Program-made: the position numbers and the translations under genes | NCBI RefSeq assembly: GCF_018614205.1 | Contig: NZ_JAGGOS010000100.1 | Location: forward strand, 1-43,198 | DNA: 43,198 bases | Source of the DNA: Streptomyces sp. ISL-36 | GTDB lineage: Bacteria > Actinomycetota > Actinomycetes > Streptomycetales > Streptomycetaceae | Direction of reading: 5' to 3' | Notes under the pieces: generated by a model | What the model was told of the DNA's origin: nothing | Database searches by the model: none | What the model saw: only the letters and a program-made list of their open reading frames with translations | Shown: positions 24,589 through 32,196 of the stretch, piece after piece | Position numbering within the stretch: position 1 is the stretch's first letter | Layout: each line of letters starts with the position of its first letter

Positions 24589-25323
24589 GTGCTGACCGTC
24601 GACTTCACCCGCTTCCCGCTCGCCCCCGGCGACCGCGTGCTCGATCTGGGCTGCGGTGCGGGCCGGCACGCCTTCGAGTGCTACCGGCGCGGCGCCCAGG
24701 TCGTGGCCCTCGACCAGAACGGCGAGGAGATCCGCGAGGTCGCCAAGTGGTTCGCGGCGATGAAGGAGGCCGGCGAGGCCCCGGCCGGCGCGACCGCGAC
24801 CGCGATGGAGGGCGACGCGCTCAACCTGCCCTTCCCCGACGAGTCCTTCGACGTCGTGATCATCTCCGAGGTGATGGAGCACATCCCCGACGACAAGGGT
24901 GTGCTCGCCGAGATGGTCCGGGTCCTCAAGCCCGGTGGCCGGATCGCCATCACCGTCCCGCGCTACGGCCCCGAGAAGGTCTGCTGGGCGCTCTCCGACG
25001 CCTACCACGAGGTCGAGGGCGGCCACATCCGCATCTACAAGGCCGACGAGCTCCTCGCCAAGATCCGCCAGGCGGGCCTCAAGCCGTACGGCACCCACCA
25101 CGCCCACGCTCTGCACTCGCCCTACTGGTGGCTGAAGTGCGCCTTCGGCGTCGACAACGACAAGGCCCTGCCGGTACGGGCGTACCACAAGCTCCTGGTC
25201 TGGGACATCATGAAGAAGCCCGCCCTGACCCGGGTCGCCGAGCAGCTGCTCAACCCGGTCGTCGGCAAGAGTTTCGTGGCGTACGCGACCAAGCCCCACC
25301 TGCCGAAGGCCGACGCCAAGTGA
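24589..25323 (+). CDS. Class I SAM-dependent methyltransferase
   Basis: 244 residues from GTG 24589 (GGAAGGG about 10 nt upstream). Methyltransf_11-type motifs: I RVLDLGCGAGRHAFE (about 16-30), acidic loop VVALDQN, EGDALNLPFPDESFDVVIIS and EVMEHIPDDKGVLAEMVRVL, then KPGGRIAITVPRYGPEKVCW. The C-terminal half (ADELLAKIRQAGLKPYGTHH, SPYWWLKCAFGVDNDKALP) resembles methyltransferases acting on lipid- or glycan-linked substrates. It starts 67 bp after the glycosyltransferase and its stop overlaps the next gene as GTGA. A role in modifying the product of the glycosyltransferase is inferred from this order. Confidence 0.88.
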   Translation: MLTVDFTRFPLAPGDRVLDLGCGAGRHAFECYRRGAQVVALDQNGEEIREVAKWFAAMKEAGEAPAGATATAMEGDALNLPFPDESFDVVIISEVMEHIPDDKGVLAEMVRVLKPGGRIAITVPRYGPEKVCWALSDAYHEVEGGHIRIYKADELLAKIRQAGLKPYGTHHAHALHSPYWWLKCAFGVDNDKALPVRAYHKLLVWDIMKKPALTRVAEQLLNPVVGKSFVAYATKPHLPKADAK

Positions 25324-26399
25324 CCTCTCCGGAGCGGATCGCCGAGCACCTGGTCCTGCCCGGCGTCCTCACCGCCGAGGAGGCCGCCGAGACCGTCGCC
25401 GGGATACTCGCCGTCCAGCGCGAGGACGGCGCCATCCCCTGGTTCCGCGGCCACCACCTCGACCCGTGGGACCACATCGAGGCCGCCATGGCCCTGGACA
25501 CGGCCGGTGAACGCGCGGCGGCGACCCGGGCCTACGAGTGGCTGGCGCGGCACCAGAACCTCGACGGCTCCTGGTACGCGGCCTATCACGACGGCGACCC
25601 GTCGGACGTCACCGACCGGGGCCGGGAGACCAACTTCGTCGCGTACGTCGCCGTCGGTGTCTGGCACCACTACCTCTCCACCGGCGACGACGCCTTCCTC
25701 GACCGGATGTGGCCCATGGTCTACGCCGCCGTCGAGTTCGTGCTCGCCCTGCAGCAGCCGGGCGGCCAGATCGGCTGGAAGCGCGAGGAGGACGGGACAC
25801 CGGTCGCCGACGCGCTGCTGACCGGCAGTTCGTCGATCCACCAGGCGCTGCGCTGCGCCCTCGCCATCGCCGAGGAACGCGAGGAGCCCCAGCCCGACTG
25901 GGAGCTGGCGGCGGGCGCTCTCGGCCATGCGATCCGCAGCCACCCCGAACGCTTCCTCGACAAGTCCCGCTACTCCATGGACTGGTACTACCCGGTCCTC
26001 GGCGGCGCTCTGACGGGAGCCGCGGCCACCGCCCGGATCGACGCGGGCTGGGACGACTTCGTCGTCCCCGGGCTCGGCGTGCGCTGCGTCCTGCCCAACC
26101 CGTGGGTGACGGGCGGCGAGAGCTGCGAACTCGCCCTCGCCCTCTGGGTGACGGGGGAGTCGGACCGGGCCCTGGAGATCCTGCAGTCCATCCAGCACCT
26201 GCGCGCCGAGAACGGCATGTACTGGACCGGCTACGTCTTCGAGGGCAGCACGGCCGTGTGGCCCGAGGAGCTCACCACCTGGACGGCGGGCTCGCTCCTC
26301 CTCGCCGTGGCGGCGCTGGGCGGCGATGAGGCGACCGGGGCGGTGTTCGGGGGCGAACGACTGCCGAGGGGCCTGGAACCGGACTGCTGCGGCGCCTGA
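25320..26399 (+). CDS. Alpha/alpha-toroid protein (prenyltransferase/glucoamylase-like repeat)
   Basis: 359 residues from GTG 25320, overlapping the methyltransferase stop. Repeated helical pairs with aromatic/acidic loops: VQREDGAIPWFRGHHLDPWD, HIEAAMALDTAGERAAATRA, YEWLARHQNLDGSWYAAYHD, RETNFVAYVAVGVWHHYLST, GGQIGWKREEDGTPVADALL and YSMDWYYPVLGGALTG. No DxDD cyclase or isoprenoid-diphosphate motif and no signal peptide. The repeated Trp and DG loops look closer to six-hairpin glycosidases or glycan-binding toroids than to terpene enzymes, although automatic annotation often says prenyltransferase. Translational coupling implies a joint pathway with the two upstream genes. No catalytic residues can be named with confidence. 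Confidence 0.75.
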   Translation: MTSPERIAEHLVLPGVLTAEEAAETVAGILAVQREDGAIPWFRGHHLDPWDHIEAAMALDTAGERAAATRAYEWLARHQNLDGSWYAAYHDGDPSDVTDRGRETNFVAYVAVGVWHHYLSTGDDAFLDRMWPMVYAAVEFVLALQQPGGQIGWKREEDGTPVADALLTGSSSIHQALRCALAIAEEREEPQPDWELAAGALGHAIRSHPERFLDKSRYSMDWYYPVLGGALTGAAATARIDAGWDDFVVPGLGVRCVLPNPWVTGGESCELALALWVTGESDRALEILQSIQHLRAENGMYWTGYVFEGSTAVWPEELTTWTAGSLLLAVAALGGDEATGAVFGGERLPRGLEPDCCGA

Positions 26400-26439
26400 C
26401 GTCCCGGGCGTTCGGGCGCCCCGGCTTCAGGGGCGGACG

Positions 26440-26733
26440 TCAGTGGCGGCGCAGCAGGCGGCCCGCCACCATGTGGCCGACGACGAGATACACCACGGCG
26501 GCGAGACCGTAGCCGGCCACCACCCGTGCCCATGCCTCGTCGAAGGTGAACAGGTCGTGCGACCAGCCCGCCAGCCAGCTCGCCAGGTCCCGGATGAACT
26601 CCACGAACCCGTTGGCCCGGTTGGCGTCCAGCAGGTACATCAGGATCCAGAGACCGATGATCGCGGCCATGACATCGGCGACGACGCTGATCACCCTCGC
26701 CGCTTGCGTGGTGTTACTCCGTCCGGAAGTCAT
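26440..26733 (-). CDS. Small membrane protein, hypothetical
   Basis: 97 residues from ATG 26731-26733; an earlier in-frame ATG at 26821-26823 would add a basic segment overlapping the conserved element upstream and is less likely. Helix 1 is VISVVADVMAAIIGLWILMYLLD; helix 2 VVAGYGLAAVVYLVVGHMV; an amphipathic stretch FVEFIRDLASWLAGWSHDL lies between. This arrangement is found in many small Streptomyces membrane proteins of unknown role. No clear ribosome site precedes the start. It converges on the alpha/alpha-toroid operon. Confidence 0.65.
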   Translation of the reverse strand: MTSGRSNTTQAARVISVVADVMAAIIGLWILMYLLDANRANGFVEFIRDLASWLAGWSHDLFTFDEAWARVVAGYGLAAVVYLVVGHMVAGRLLRRH

Positions 26734-26773
26734 GCAGCCCGTGTTACCGCGCGTTGCCGTTCGAAACCCGTTC

Positions 26774-26837
26774 GGAGTCGCCCGGGTGGCGGAGTGTCGG
26801 ACCGGGGGTGAGGCTGGCGCCAAGTCCCCCAGAAAGG
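26774..26837 (+). promoter_or_regulatory. Conserved ~60-nt element, copy A (candidate structured RNA)
   Basis: Closely similar to 39750-39812. Shared blocks are GGAGTYGCCCGRGTGGCGGAG and CCGGGGGYGAGGCTGRCGCCA, split here into 26774-26794 and 26802-26822 with a CCCCC run after each. It can form CGCC/GGCG and GGGGG/CCCCC hairpins. It ends 7 nt before the GTG of the lipoprotein gene at 26845. Confidence 0.5.
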
Positions 26838-26844
26838 TCCCGCC

Positions 26845-27402
26845 GTGCCCACATCCGCCCCGATACGTCTGCGCCGCGCCGTCGTGGCCCTGTTCCTGTC
26901 CTGCGCGCTCCTCGCGACCACGGCCGCGTGCGGCGGTGACGACGAGGGGAGCGCGAGCGGCAGCGCGACCCCGACGAGCACGAGCTCCTTCGAGCAGCAG
27001 CGGCTCGCCAAGACCCGGTTCGTGGCCAACGCGGGGCTCGCGGCCGGCGCCACGTACCAGTGGATCGTCAAGCCGTACCGCGAGGGCAAGTTCAAGAAGG
27101 GTGCGGACGGCCGGACGTTCGCCCTGGTGAAGGCGGGTCTCGCGGGCACATTCGCGTACAACCGGCTCAAGGCGGCGGTGAACAACGCCAAGGGCGACGC
27201 GCTGCTCTCGAAGGCGGTGGCGCCGCTGACGGCGGGCATCGACTCGCTGAAGGAGCTCGGTACGAAGCTGAGGAAGGGCGAGGCGAGCGAGGCCGACGTC
27301 GGCGCCTTCGAGAACGTCATCAACAAGGTGAAGGACGCGGGCAGGAGCGCGGGCGCCGAGGTGACCGACAAGGTGCCGACGACCTCCCAGCTCGGCGGCT
27401 GA
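26845..27402 (+). CDS. Putative lipoprotein, unknown function
   Basis: 185 residues from GTG 26845 (AAAGG upstream). Signal IRLRRAVVALFLSCALLATTAACGG has a lipobox-like TTAAC before the predicted modified Cys. A Ser/Thr/Gly linker is followed by a helical domain: TRFVANAGLAAGATYQWIVK, PYREGKFKKGADGRTFALVK, AGLAGTFAYNRLKAAVNNAK, then KLRKGEASEADVGAFENVIN. I do not recognise a named family. It would be tethered outside the membrane. The element upstream (copy A) may act in its leader. A strong terminator follows at 27421. Confidence 0.75.
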   Translation: MPTSAPIRLRRAVVALFLSCALLATTAACGGDDEGSASGSATPTSTSSFEQQRLAKTRFVANAGLAAGATYQWIVKPYREGKFKKGADGRTFALVKAGLAGTFAYNRLKAAVNNAKGDALLSKAVAPLTAGIDSLKELGTKLRKGEASEADVGAFENVINKVKDAGRSAGAEVTDKVPTTSQLGG

Positions 27403-27420
27403 GCGGTCGGCCGGGGCGGG

Positions 27421-27455
27421 GTCGGCCGGGGGCGGTCCGGCCGCCCCCGGCCGAC
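27421..27455. terminator. Strong bidirectional terminator
   Basis: Perfect 15-bp stem: GTCGGCCGGGGGCGG (27421-27435), loop TCCGG, then the complement (27441-27455). It lies between the converging lipoprotein and pectinase genes. Confidence 0.85.
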
Positions 27456-27484
27456 GGGCGCTGTGTGCCGCGCTCCGCGCCGGC

Positions 27485-29593
27485 TCAGGCGGCGGTGGGG
27501 TTCCAGCCGCCGAGCCAGTCCGCGACCTCCTGCTCCGCGGCCTGGGCGTCGGTGAGCTGCGGTCGGTCTCCGCTCGCCGTACCCGAGCCCGGACCGGTGT
27601 TGCGGTACTCGGCGAACCGGTCGTCCTTCCACGAGAAGCCGCCCATGTCGGTCCAGGGGGTGGCCTTGATCGCGGAGCTGAGCGTGCTGTTGCGGACCGT
27701 GGCCTGCGGGTCGACGGTCGTGTCGCCGCCGGGGTGCCAGTTGCGGCCGAGGAAGAAGCTGCCCGCCGGCACGTCGCCGTTCACGGTGGAGCGGTTGATC
27801 AGGATGCCCTTGCGGTTCGCGGGGGTGCTCGGCGCGGTGATGTAGCCGGCCGAGGTGCCGTTCCACCGCTTCTTGAGGGTGATGACCGACTTGTCGATGA
27901 CGACGGTCGCCCGGCCGAAGACGAAGTCGACGTTGCCGGTGATGTACGAGTTGGTGACATGGACGCGGCCGGGCTTGTCCTTGGCGGCGGTCTCCAGCTC
28001 CAGGGTGTCCTGGTCGCCGTTGACGATCACCCCGTCCAGGACGATCCTGTCGGCGGACGTCAGCAGGGCCACCGCCTGGTTGGCGATGTCCTGGTGGCTC
28101 GCCTCGTCGAAGTCGTTGGTGACCGTCAGATTGCGGACCTGCGAGTCGTCGGACTGGACGGAGACGGTGGCGCTGCCCGGCGTGCCGTACGTCCCGGAGC
28201 CGTCCGGCTTCTGCATCCCGGCCGCGTTGCCGTAGACGATGACCGTGTCCTTGCGGCTGCTGCCCGCGCCCTGGATCGTGACGTGCGGCTTGTTCGCCGG
28301 GACCTTGACCGTCTCGCGGTACGTGCCCGGCTTCACGGAGATCACGACCCGCGAGGGGGTGTTCGCGGGGACGGCGTCGACAGCCGCCTGGACGGTCCGG
28401 TACTGGCCGGAGCCGTCCTTGGCGACGGTCAGGGTGGCCGCGGCGGCGGCCGTGGTCGCGGCGCTGGACGGCGTGCCGACGGAACCGCGCGGCCCCGCAC
28501 CGGACTTGAGCAGGCCCGGCACATCGGCCGTCCCGTCGAGCGTGTAGCCGTAGTACGCCTTCGGGTCGAAGGCGGTGCCACCGCTCTCGTTGCGCCCCCT
28601 GGTGCCGACGAAGGTGTTGCCCTTCTGGACGATGCTCGCCGTCGCGTCCTTGATGACGGGGTTGTTCACGCCCTGGAAGTAGCTGTTCTCCAGGAGCATC
28701 CTGGTCGCGCCACGGGCGTAGTTGCCGTACGAGGACGTGATGGCGGTGCCCGGGTCGTCCTGGAGGTGGTTGTTGTAGAGGTGCGCGTGCGCCGCGTTGT
28801 CGGTGGACGGGTTGCGCTGTTCGGTCTCGCGGATCCAGTTGTGGTGGATCGTGATGTCGGTGACGACGTTTGTGGTCCAGCCGATGCCGAACGCCTTGTT
28901 GTCGTTGCTCAGCCTGTTCCAGGACACCGTCACATAGGTGCTGTCCTTGCGGACGTCGATGAGCCCGTCGGCCATGTTGCGCAGATCGTTGTGGTCGATC
29001 CAGACGTGATGGGCTCCGTCCATCTGGACGGCGTCGAAGTCGTGCTCCTTGTCGTTCCAGACTCCCTGATAGGCGTCCCGGATCGTCAGATTCCGGATGA
29101 TCACGTTGTGCACGCCCTGGCCGAGGAAGAAGCCGCCGCCGACGATGTGCCCGGACGTCCCCGCGCCCACGATCGTCTTGTCGGAGGTGACCTTGATCTC
29201 CTTGCCCACCGGGTTCATGGTGATCGCCGCGGCGACCACGATGACGTACGGCTCCGGGGCCGTCGCGTACTTCTCCAGGTCGGCGAGGGTCTTCACGGTG
29301 ACGATCCGGCCGTCCCGGCCCCCGTAGGTGCCCTTCTGGCCCAGGGCGTCGACCGACGCGAAGCCGTCGGCGACGTCGGTGGCCCAGGCCGGGGCGGTGG
29401 CGGCCCAGGCCGGGACGGTGGTGGCCGAGGCGGGGACGGTGGCGGCCGACGCCCTCGGCCCGGCGTCCTCGCCGAAGACGCCGAAGGCGGCGCCGTAGGC
29501 CATGACCCCTGCGGCGCTCAGGGCCAGGGGGACGCCGACGATCAGGGCCGTCCTCCGTCTGCGGTGTCGGGCCTTGGTGCGGTTCTCGCTCAC
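27485..29593 (-). CDS. Pectate lyase (PL1) - pectinesterase (CE8) fusion, secreted
   Basis: 702 residues from GTG 29591-29593. After a signal segment (RTALIVGVPLALSAAGVMAYG) and an Ala/Pro linker comes a PL1 pectate lyase domain (about 50-385): NVIIRNLTIRD, FDAVQMDGAHHVWIDHNDL, DGLIDVRKDSTYVTVSWNRL and RNPSTDNAAHAHLYNNHLQD. An Ala linker leads to a CE8 pectin methylesterase domain (about 415-680): TVQAAVDAVP, GTYRETVKVP, NQAVALLTSADRI, GDQDTLELE (first Asp), NVDFVFGRA (second Asp) and FFLGRNWHPG (Arg). The product would de-esterify and cleave plant pectin outside the cell. Both Asp and the Arg of CE8 are kept. A plant-litter lifestyle fits. An upstream GTG/ATG further out gives no better signal. 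Confidence 0.9.
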   Translation of the reverse strand: MSENRTKARHRRRRTALIVGVPLALSAAGVMAYGAAFGVFGEDAGPRASAATVPASATTVPAWAATAPAWATDVADGFASVDALGQKGTYGGRDGRIVTVKTLADLEKYATAPEPYVIVVAAAITMNPVGKEIKVTSDKTIVGAGTSGHIVGGGFFLGQGVHNVIIRNLTIRDAYQGVWNDKEHDFDAVQMDGAHHVWIDHNDLRNMADGLIDVRKDSTYVTVSWNRLSNDNKAFGIGWTTNVVTDITIHHNWIRETEQRNPSTDNAAHAHLYNNHLQDDPGTAITSSYGNYARGATRMLLENSYFQGVNNPVIKDATASIVQKGNTFVGTRGRNESGGTAFDPKAYYGYTLDGTADVPGLLKSGAGPRGSVGTPSSAATTAAAAATLTVAKDGSGQYRTVQAAVDAVPANTPSRVVISVKPGTYRETVKVPANKPHVTIQGAGSSRKDTVIVYGNAAGMQKPDGSGTYGTPGSATVSVQSDDSQVRNLTVTNDFDEASHQDIANQAVALLTSADRIVLDGVIVNGDQDTLELETAAKDKPGRVHVTNSYITGNVDFVFGRATVVIDKSVITLKKRWNGTSAGYITAPSTPANRKGILINRSTVNGDVPAGSFFLGRNWHPGGDTTVDPQATVRNSTLSSAIKATPWTDMGGFSWKDDRFAEYRNTGPGSGTASGDRPQLTDAQAAEQEVADWLGGWNPTAA

Positions 29594-29807
29594 GGTCGTT
29601 TCCGTTCCTGTGGGGGATGGTTCGTCCCCCTGTCGCCGCCGAACGGAAGGAGGTTGCCGCCGGGCCGGACGACCAGCCCTCACCCGGGCCGGCGGCGCGG
29701 TGGTCACCGGGGGCTGTCGCTCCTGGCGGTCGGCGCCGCTGTCGTGACGTGACACACCGGTCCGCGTTTTTTTGACGCGCGCCAGTCGCCCGGAGGACGC
29801 TCCGGAC
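29594..29807. other. Divergent promoter region between pectinase and SRPBCC genes
   Basis: Contains no gene. A run of seven T (29767-29773) stands out from the GC-rich background. No named operator recognised. Confidence 0.4.
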
Positions 29808-30350
29808 ATGCCTCAGACAGAGAACTCCCGGAGTGTGCTCCTCGAAGCGCGCTCGGCCGTGGTGATTTCCGCCGAGCCGCATGCTGTCTATTCCGTCGTC
29901 AGTGATCTCCCTCGCAGCGGTGAGTGGAGCCCGGAATGCCTCGGAGGCGAGTGGATCTCCGGCGAGCCGGGCGCGGTCGGATCCGTCTTCCGGGGCGAGA
30001 ACCAGCGCGCCGCCGAGGTCGTGGCCTGGGCTCCCGTGGTGCGAGGGACCTGGCACACGGAGGCCGAAGTCGTCGCGGCGGAACCCGGAGTGACGTTTCG
30101 GTGGTCGATGCGGAACAGTTCCGGAGAACGCCAGGACAGCGTTTGGGGATTCGACGTCGAACCGTCCGGGTCCGGCTGCCTTCTGACCCATCATTTCCGT
30201 ATGGGGAACCCCACCGAGGGAATCAAGGGAATCACCGCGGAAATGGACGAGGCCACTCGGGCGCGTTTCTTCGCGGAATGGCAGACGAAGGTGGCCGGCG
30301 ACCTCGCGGCCACGGTCCGGCGCATCAAGGACATCGTCGAACGCCGGTGA
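29808..30350 (+). CDS. SRPBCC (polyketide cyclase/START-like) family protein
   Basis: 180 residues from ATG 29808, with GGAGG about 12 nt upstream. The START-like fold is seen as EARSAVVISAEPHAVYSVVS, DLPRSGEWSPECLGGEW, GAVGSVFRGENQRAAEVVAW, FRWSMRNSSGERQDSVWGFD and a long C-terminal helix FFAEWQTKVAGDLAATVRRI. Members bind hydrophobic ligands in a helix-grip cavity; some are polyketide cyclases, many are lipid/coenzyme binding or regulators. No catalytic residues are identifiable. It lies 37 bp upstream of the Rrf2 regulator in the same direction, which suggests a shared locus. Confidence 0.82.
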   Translation: MPQTENSRSVLLEARSAVVISAEPHAVYSVVSDLPRSGEWSPECLGGEWISGEPGAVGSVFRGENQRAAEVVAWAPVVRGTWHTEAEVVAAEPGVTFRWSMRNSSGERQDSVWGFDVEPSGSGCLLTHHFRMGNPTEGIKGITAEMDEATRARFFAEWQTKVAGDLAATVRRIKDIVERR

Positions 30351-30365
30351 CTGGCGCGACAGAAC

Positions 30366-30387
30366 CTGGATAGTTAGACTCCAGGAT
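30366..30387 (+). promoter_or_regulatory. Candidate Rrf2 operator at the start of the regulator gene
   Basis: CTGGATAGTTAGACTCCAGG-type sequence. GGATAGTT (30368-30375) recurs inverted as AACTATCC at 30973-30980 across codons 2-5 of the MFS gene; the extended forms CTGGATAGTT and CAGGATAGTT differ by one base. It may be an autoregulatory site. Confidence 0.45.
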
Positions 30388-30870
30388 ATGCGTACGGGTG
30401 AAGTCGTCGAGTGGGGCCTGCACTGCTGTGTGACGCTGGCCTGGCTCGACGAGAAGCAGCCGGCGCCGTCGGCGAAGCTGGCGGCGCTGTTCGATCTGTC
30501 GCCCTCGTATCTCAACAAGTGCTTGCAACGCCTGGTCCGGGCGGGGATTCTGACCTCCACCTCCGGACCCCGCGGGGGTGTGCGCCTGGCACGGGCCCCC
30601 GAAACCATCACTGTCATGGACATCGTCTCGGCCCTGGAAGGCCGGGACGAACTCTTCCGCTGCTCGGAGTTGAGGCAGCGGGGGGCGGGCGGTGCGGAGA
30701 TTCCCGCATCCGAGTCCCTGCAGCCGTGCGGCATCGCCACCGCGATGCGCCGGGCCGAGATGGCGTGGCGACGTGAACTCGCCGGCCAGACCCTCGCCGA
30801 TCTGATGGCATCCGCCCCGGCCGCCACGCCGCGCAGGATCCGCAGGAGTTACGACCGTATCTCCACCTGA
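30388..30870 (+). CDS. Rrf2-family transcriptional regulator
   Basis: 160 residues. The winged-helix part starts MRTGEVVEWGLHCCVTLAWL, with helices KLAALFDLSPSYLNKCLQRL and LVRAGILTSTSGPRGGVRLA (wing RGGVRLAR), then ETITVMDIVSALEGRDELFR. The sensing region holds Cys92 (FRCSEL) and Cys114 (QPCGIA), spaced unlike IscR's three-Cys cluster, so [Fe-S], NO or redox sensing is possible but unproven. Little leader precedes the ATG, and GGATAGTT sits 12 nt upstream. The MFS exporter follows 97 bp downstream, which suggests that this regulator controls it. Confidence 0.85.
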   Translation: MRTGEVVEWGLHCCVTLAWLDEKQPAPSAKLAALFDLSPSYLNKCLQRLVRAGILTSTSGPRGGVRLARAPETITVMDIVSALEGRDELFRCSELRQRGAGGAEIPASESLQPCGIATAMRRAEMAWRRELAGQTLADLMASAPAATPRRIRRSYDRIST

Positions 30871-30967
30871 CGTCTCGCCAGCACTATCCGGCGTGGGCTC
30901 GCCAGGCCGTCCGGAGCCCGACCCACCGCCGCCCCCTGACCCTGACCCTCCCAGCGGGAGATTCGAG

Positions 30968-32182
30968 ATGAAAACTATCCTGAATAAGAGCGAGCCGGAG
31001 AATCCGACGGAACAGGAGGCCGGAGGCCGTGGACTCGGCCCCACCTTCGTCCTCGCGCTCGGCACCTTCGCCGTCGGTACCGATGCCTTCGTCGTGGCCG
31101 GCTTCCTGCCCTCCATGGCTCAGTCGCTGCACGTGTCCACCTCCGCGGCAGGCCAGTCCGTCACTCTCTTCGCGGCGGCCTACGCCGTCCTCTCGCCCGT
31201 CCTCGCCACCCTCACCGCGCGCATCCCGCGACGCACCCTGCTCGTGTCGGCGCTGGTCGTCCTCGCCCTGGCCAACCTGCTCTCCGCCCTCGCCCCCGAC
31301 TACCCGACCCTGTTGATCAGCCGGGTCCTGGCGGCAGCCGGTGCCGCCGCGTACACACCCAACGCCGGAGCCGTCAGCGCCGCCCTCGTCCGCCCCGAAC
31401 TGCGCGCCCGCGCCCTGGCCGTCGTCATCGGCGGCCTCACCATCGCCACCGCGCTCGGCGTGCCCCTCGGCAACGCCGCCTCCCAGTGGACGAGTTGGCG
31501 GGTCGCGCTCGGTGCCGTCGCCGCGCTCAGCCTGGTCTGCGCGCTCGGCGTCCTGCTCGTCATGCCGCACCTGCCCGGCGGCCCCCGCGTCCCGCTGACC
31601 ACGCGGCTCGCCGTCCTGCGCAGGCCCGGAGTGATCGCCGTGCTGCCGCTGACCGTCCTCGGTATGGCCGCCTGCTACACCGCGTACGCCTACAGCGTGC
31701 CCACCCTGAAAGCCGTCGGTGTGCCGCAGTCCGGCGTGGTGTTGATGCTCTTCCTGTACGGAGTGGGCGCCGTCGTCGGCAACTTCGTCGCTGGACAGGC
31801 CACCGACCGCGTCGGCGCCGTCCGCGTGCTCACCGTCGGCTACACCGTCATGGCCGCCGCCTTCGGCATCCTGGCCTGGCTCGCCGGAGCCTCCGCGGAC
31901 CTCCCCGTACTGGTCGGAGTGCTCGCCCTGGCCTGGGGAGCGAGCAGCTGGTGTCAGACGCCCCCGCAGCAGCACCGGCTGATCTCCGCCGCCCCGCAGG
32001 AGGCGGCCCTCGTGGTGTCGCTCAACTCCTCCGGCATCTACCTCGGCATCGGCCTCGGCACCGTCATCGGCGGACTCGCCCTGCCCACCGGCGTCTGGCT
32101 GGTCTACGTGATCGGCGGGGTTCTCGCCCTGGCCTCGCTCGTCTGGCTCCGCGCCGGCGCCCTGCTGACGAAGCGCTCGTGA
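30968..32182 (+). CDS. MFS transporter (DHA1 family, drug/sugar efflux type)
   Basis: 404 residues from ATG 30968 (GGGAG about 8 nt upstream). Twelve hydrophobic helices; TM1 ALGTFAVGTDAFVVAGFLPSM has the D/AFVVAG motif of DHA1 exporters, and the loop 2-3 motif A is LTARIPRRTLLVSAL. Motif C-like GGLTIATALGVPLGNAASQW follows the first domain. The layout is that of YdhP/AraJ/CmlR-type efflux proteins. Likely role: proton-driven export of a small molecule, perhaps the product of the neighbouring ALS-like, ligase and methyltransferase genes. The next gene begins 14 nt after its stop. Confidence 0.88.
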   Translation: MKTILNKSEPENPTEQEAGGRGLGPTFVLALGTFAVGTDAFVVAGFLPSMAQSLHVSTSAAGQSVTLFAAAYAVLSPVLATLTARIPRRTLLVSALVVLALANLLSALAPDYPTLLISRVLAAAGAAAYTPNAGAVSAALVRPELRARALAVVIGGLTIATALGVPLGNAASQWTSWRVALGAVAALSLVCALGVLLVMPHLPGGPRVPLTTRLAVLRRPGVIAVLPLTVLGMAACYTAYAYSVPTLKAVGVPQSGVVLMLFLYGVGAVVGNFVAGQATDRVGAVRVLTVGYTVMAAAFGILAWLAGASADLPVLVGVLALAWGASSWCQTPPQQHRLISAAPQEAALVVSLNSSGIYLGIGLGTVIGGLALPTGVWLVYVIGGVLALASLVWLRAGALLTKRS

Positions 32183-32196
32183 AAGGGACGGGAACG

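Noticed and set aside
26780..26837. tRNA-Leu-like match (GCCCGGGTGGCGGA ... CAAGTCCCCC)
   Set aside because: Too short, no anticodon arm and no acceptor stem. Copy B shows that the element is a different conserved sequence.
26730..30827. A very long minus-strand open frame over the pectinase, SRPBCC and Rrf2 genes
   Set aside because: It is a GC-driven shadow frame: Arg/Gly/Pro-rich, without motifs, while the genes in other frames have clear domains.
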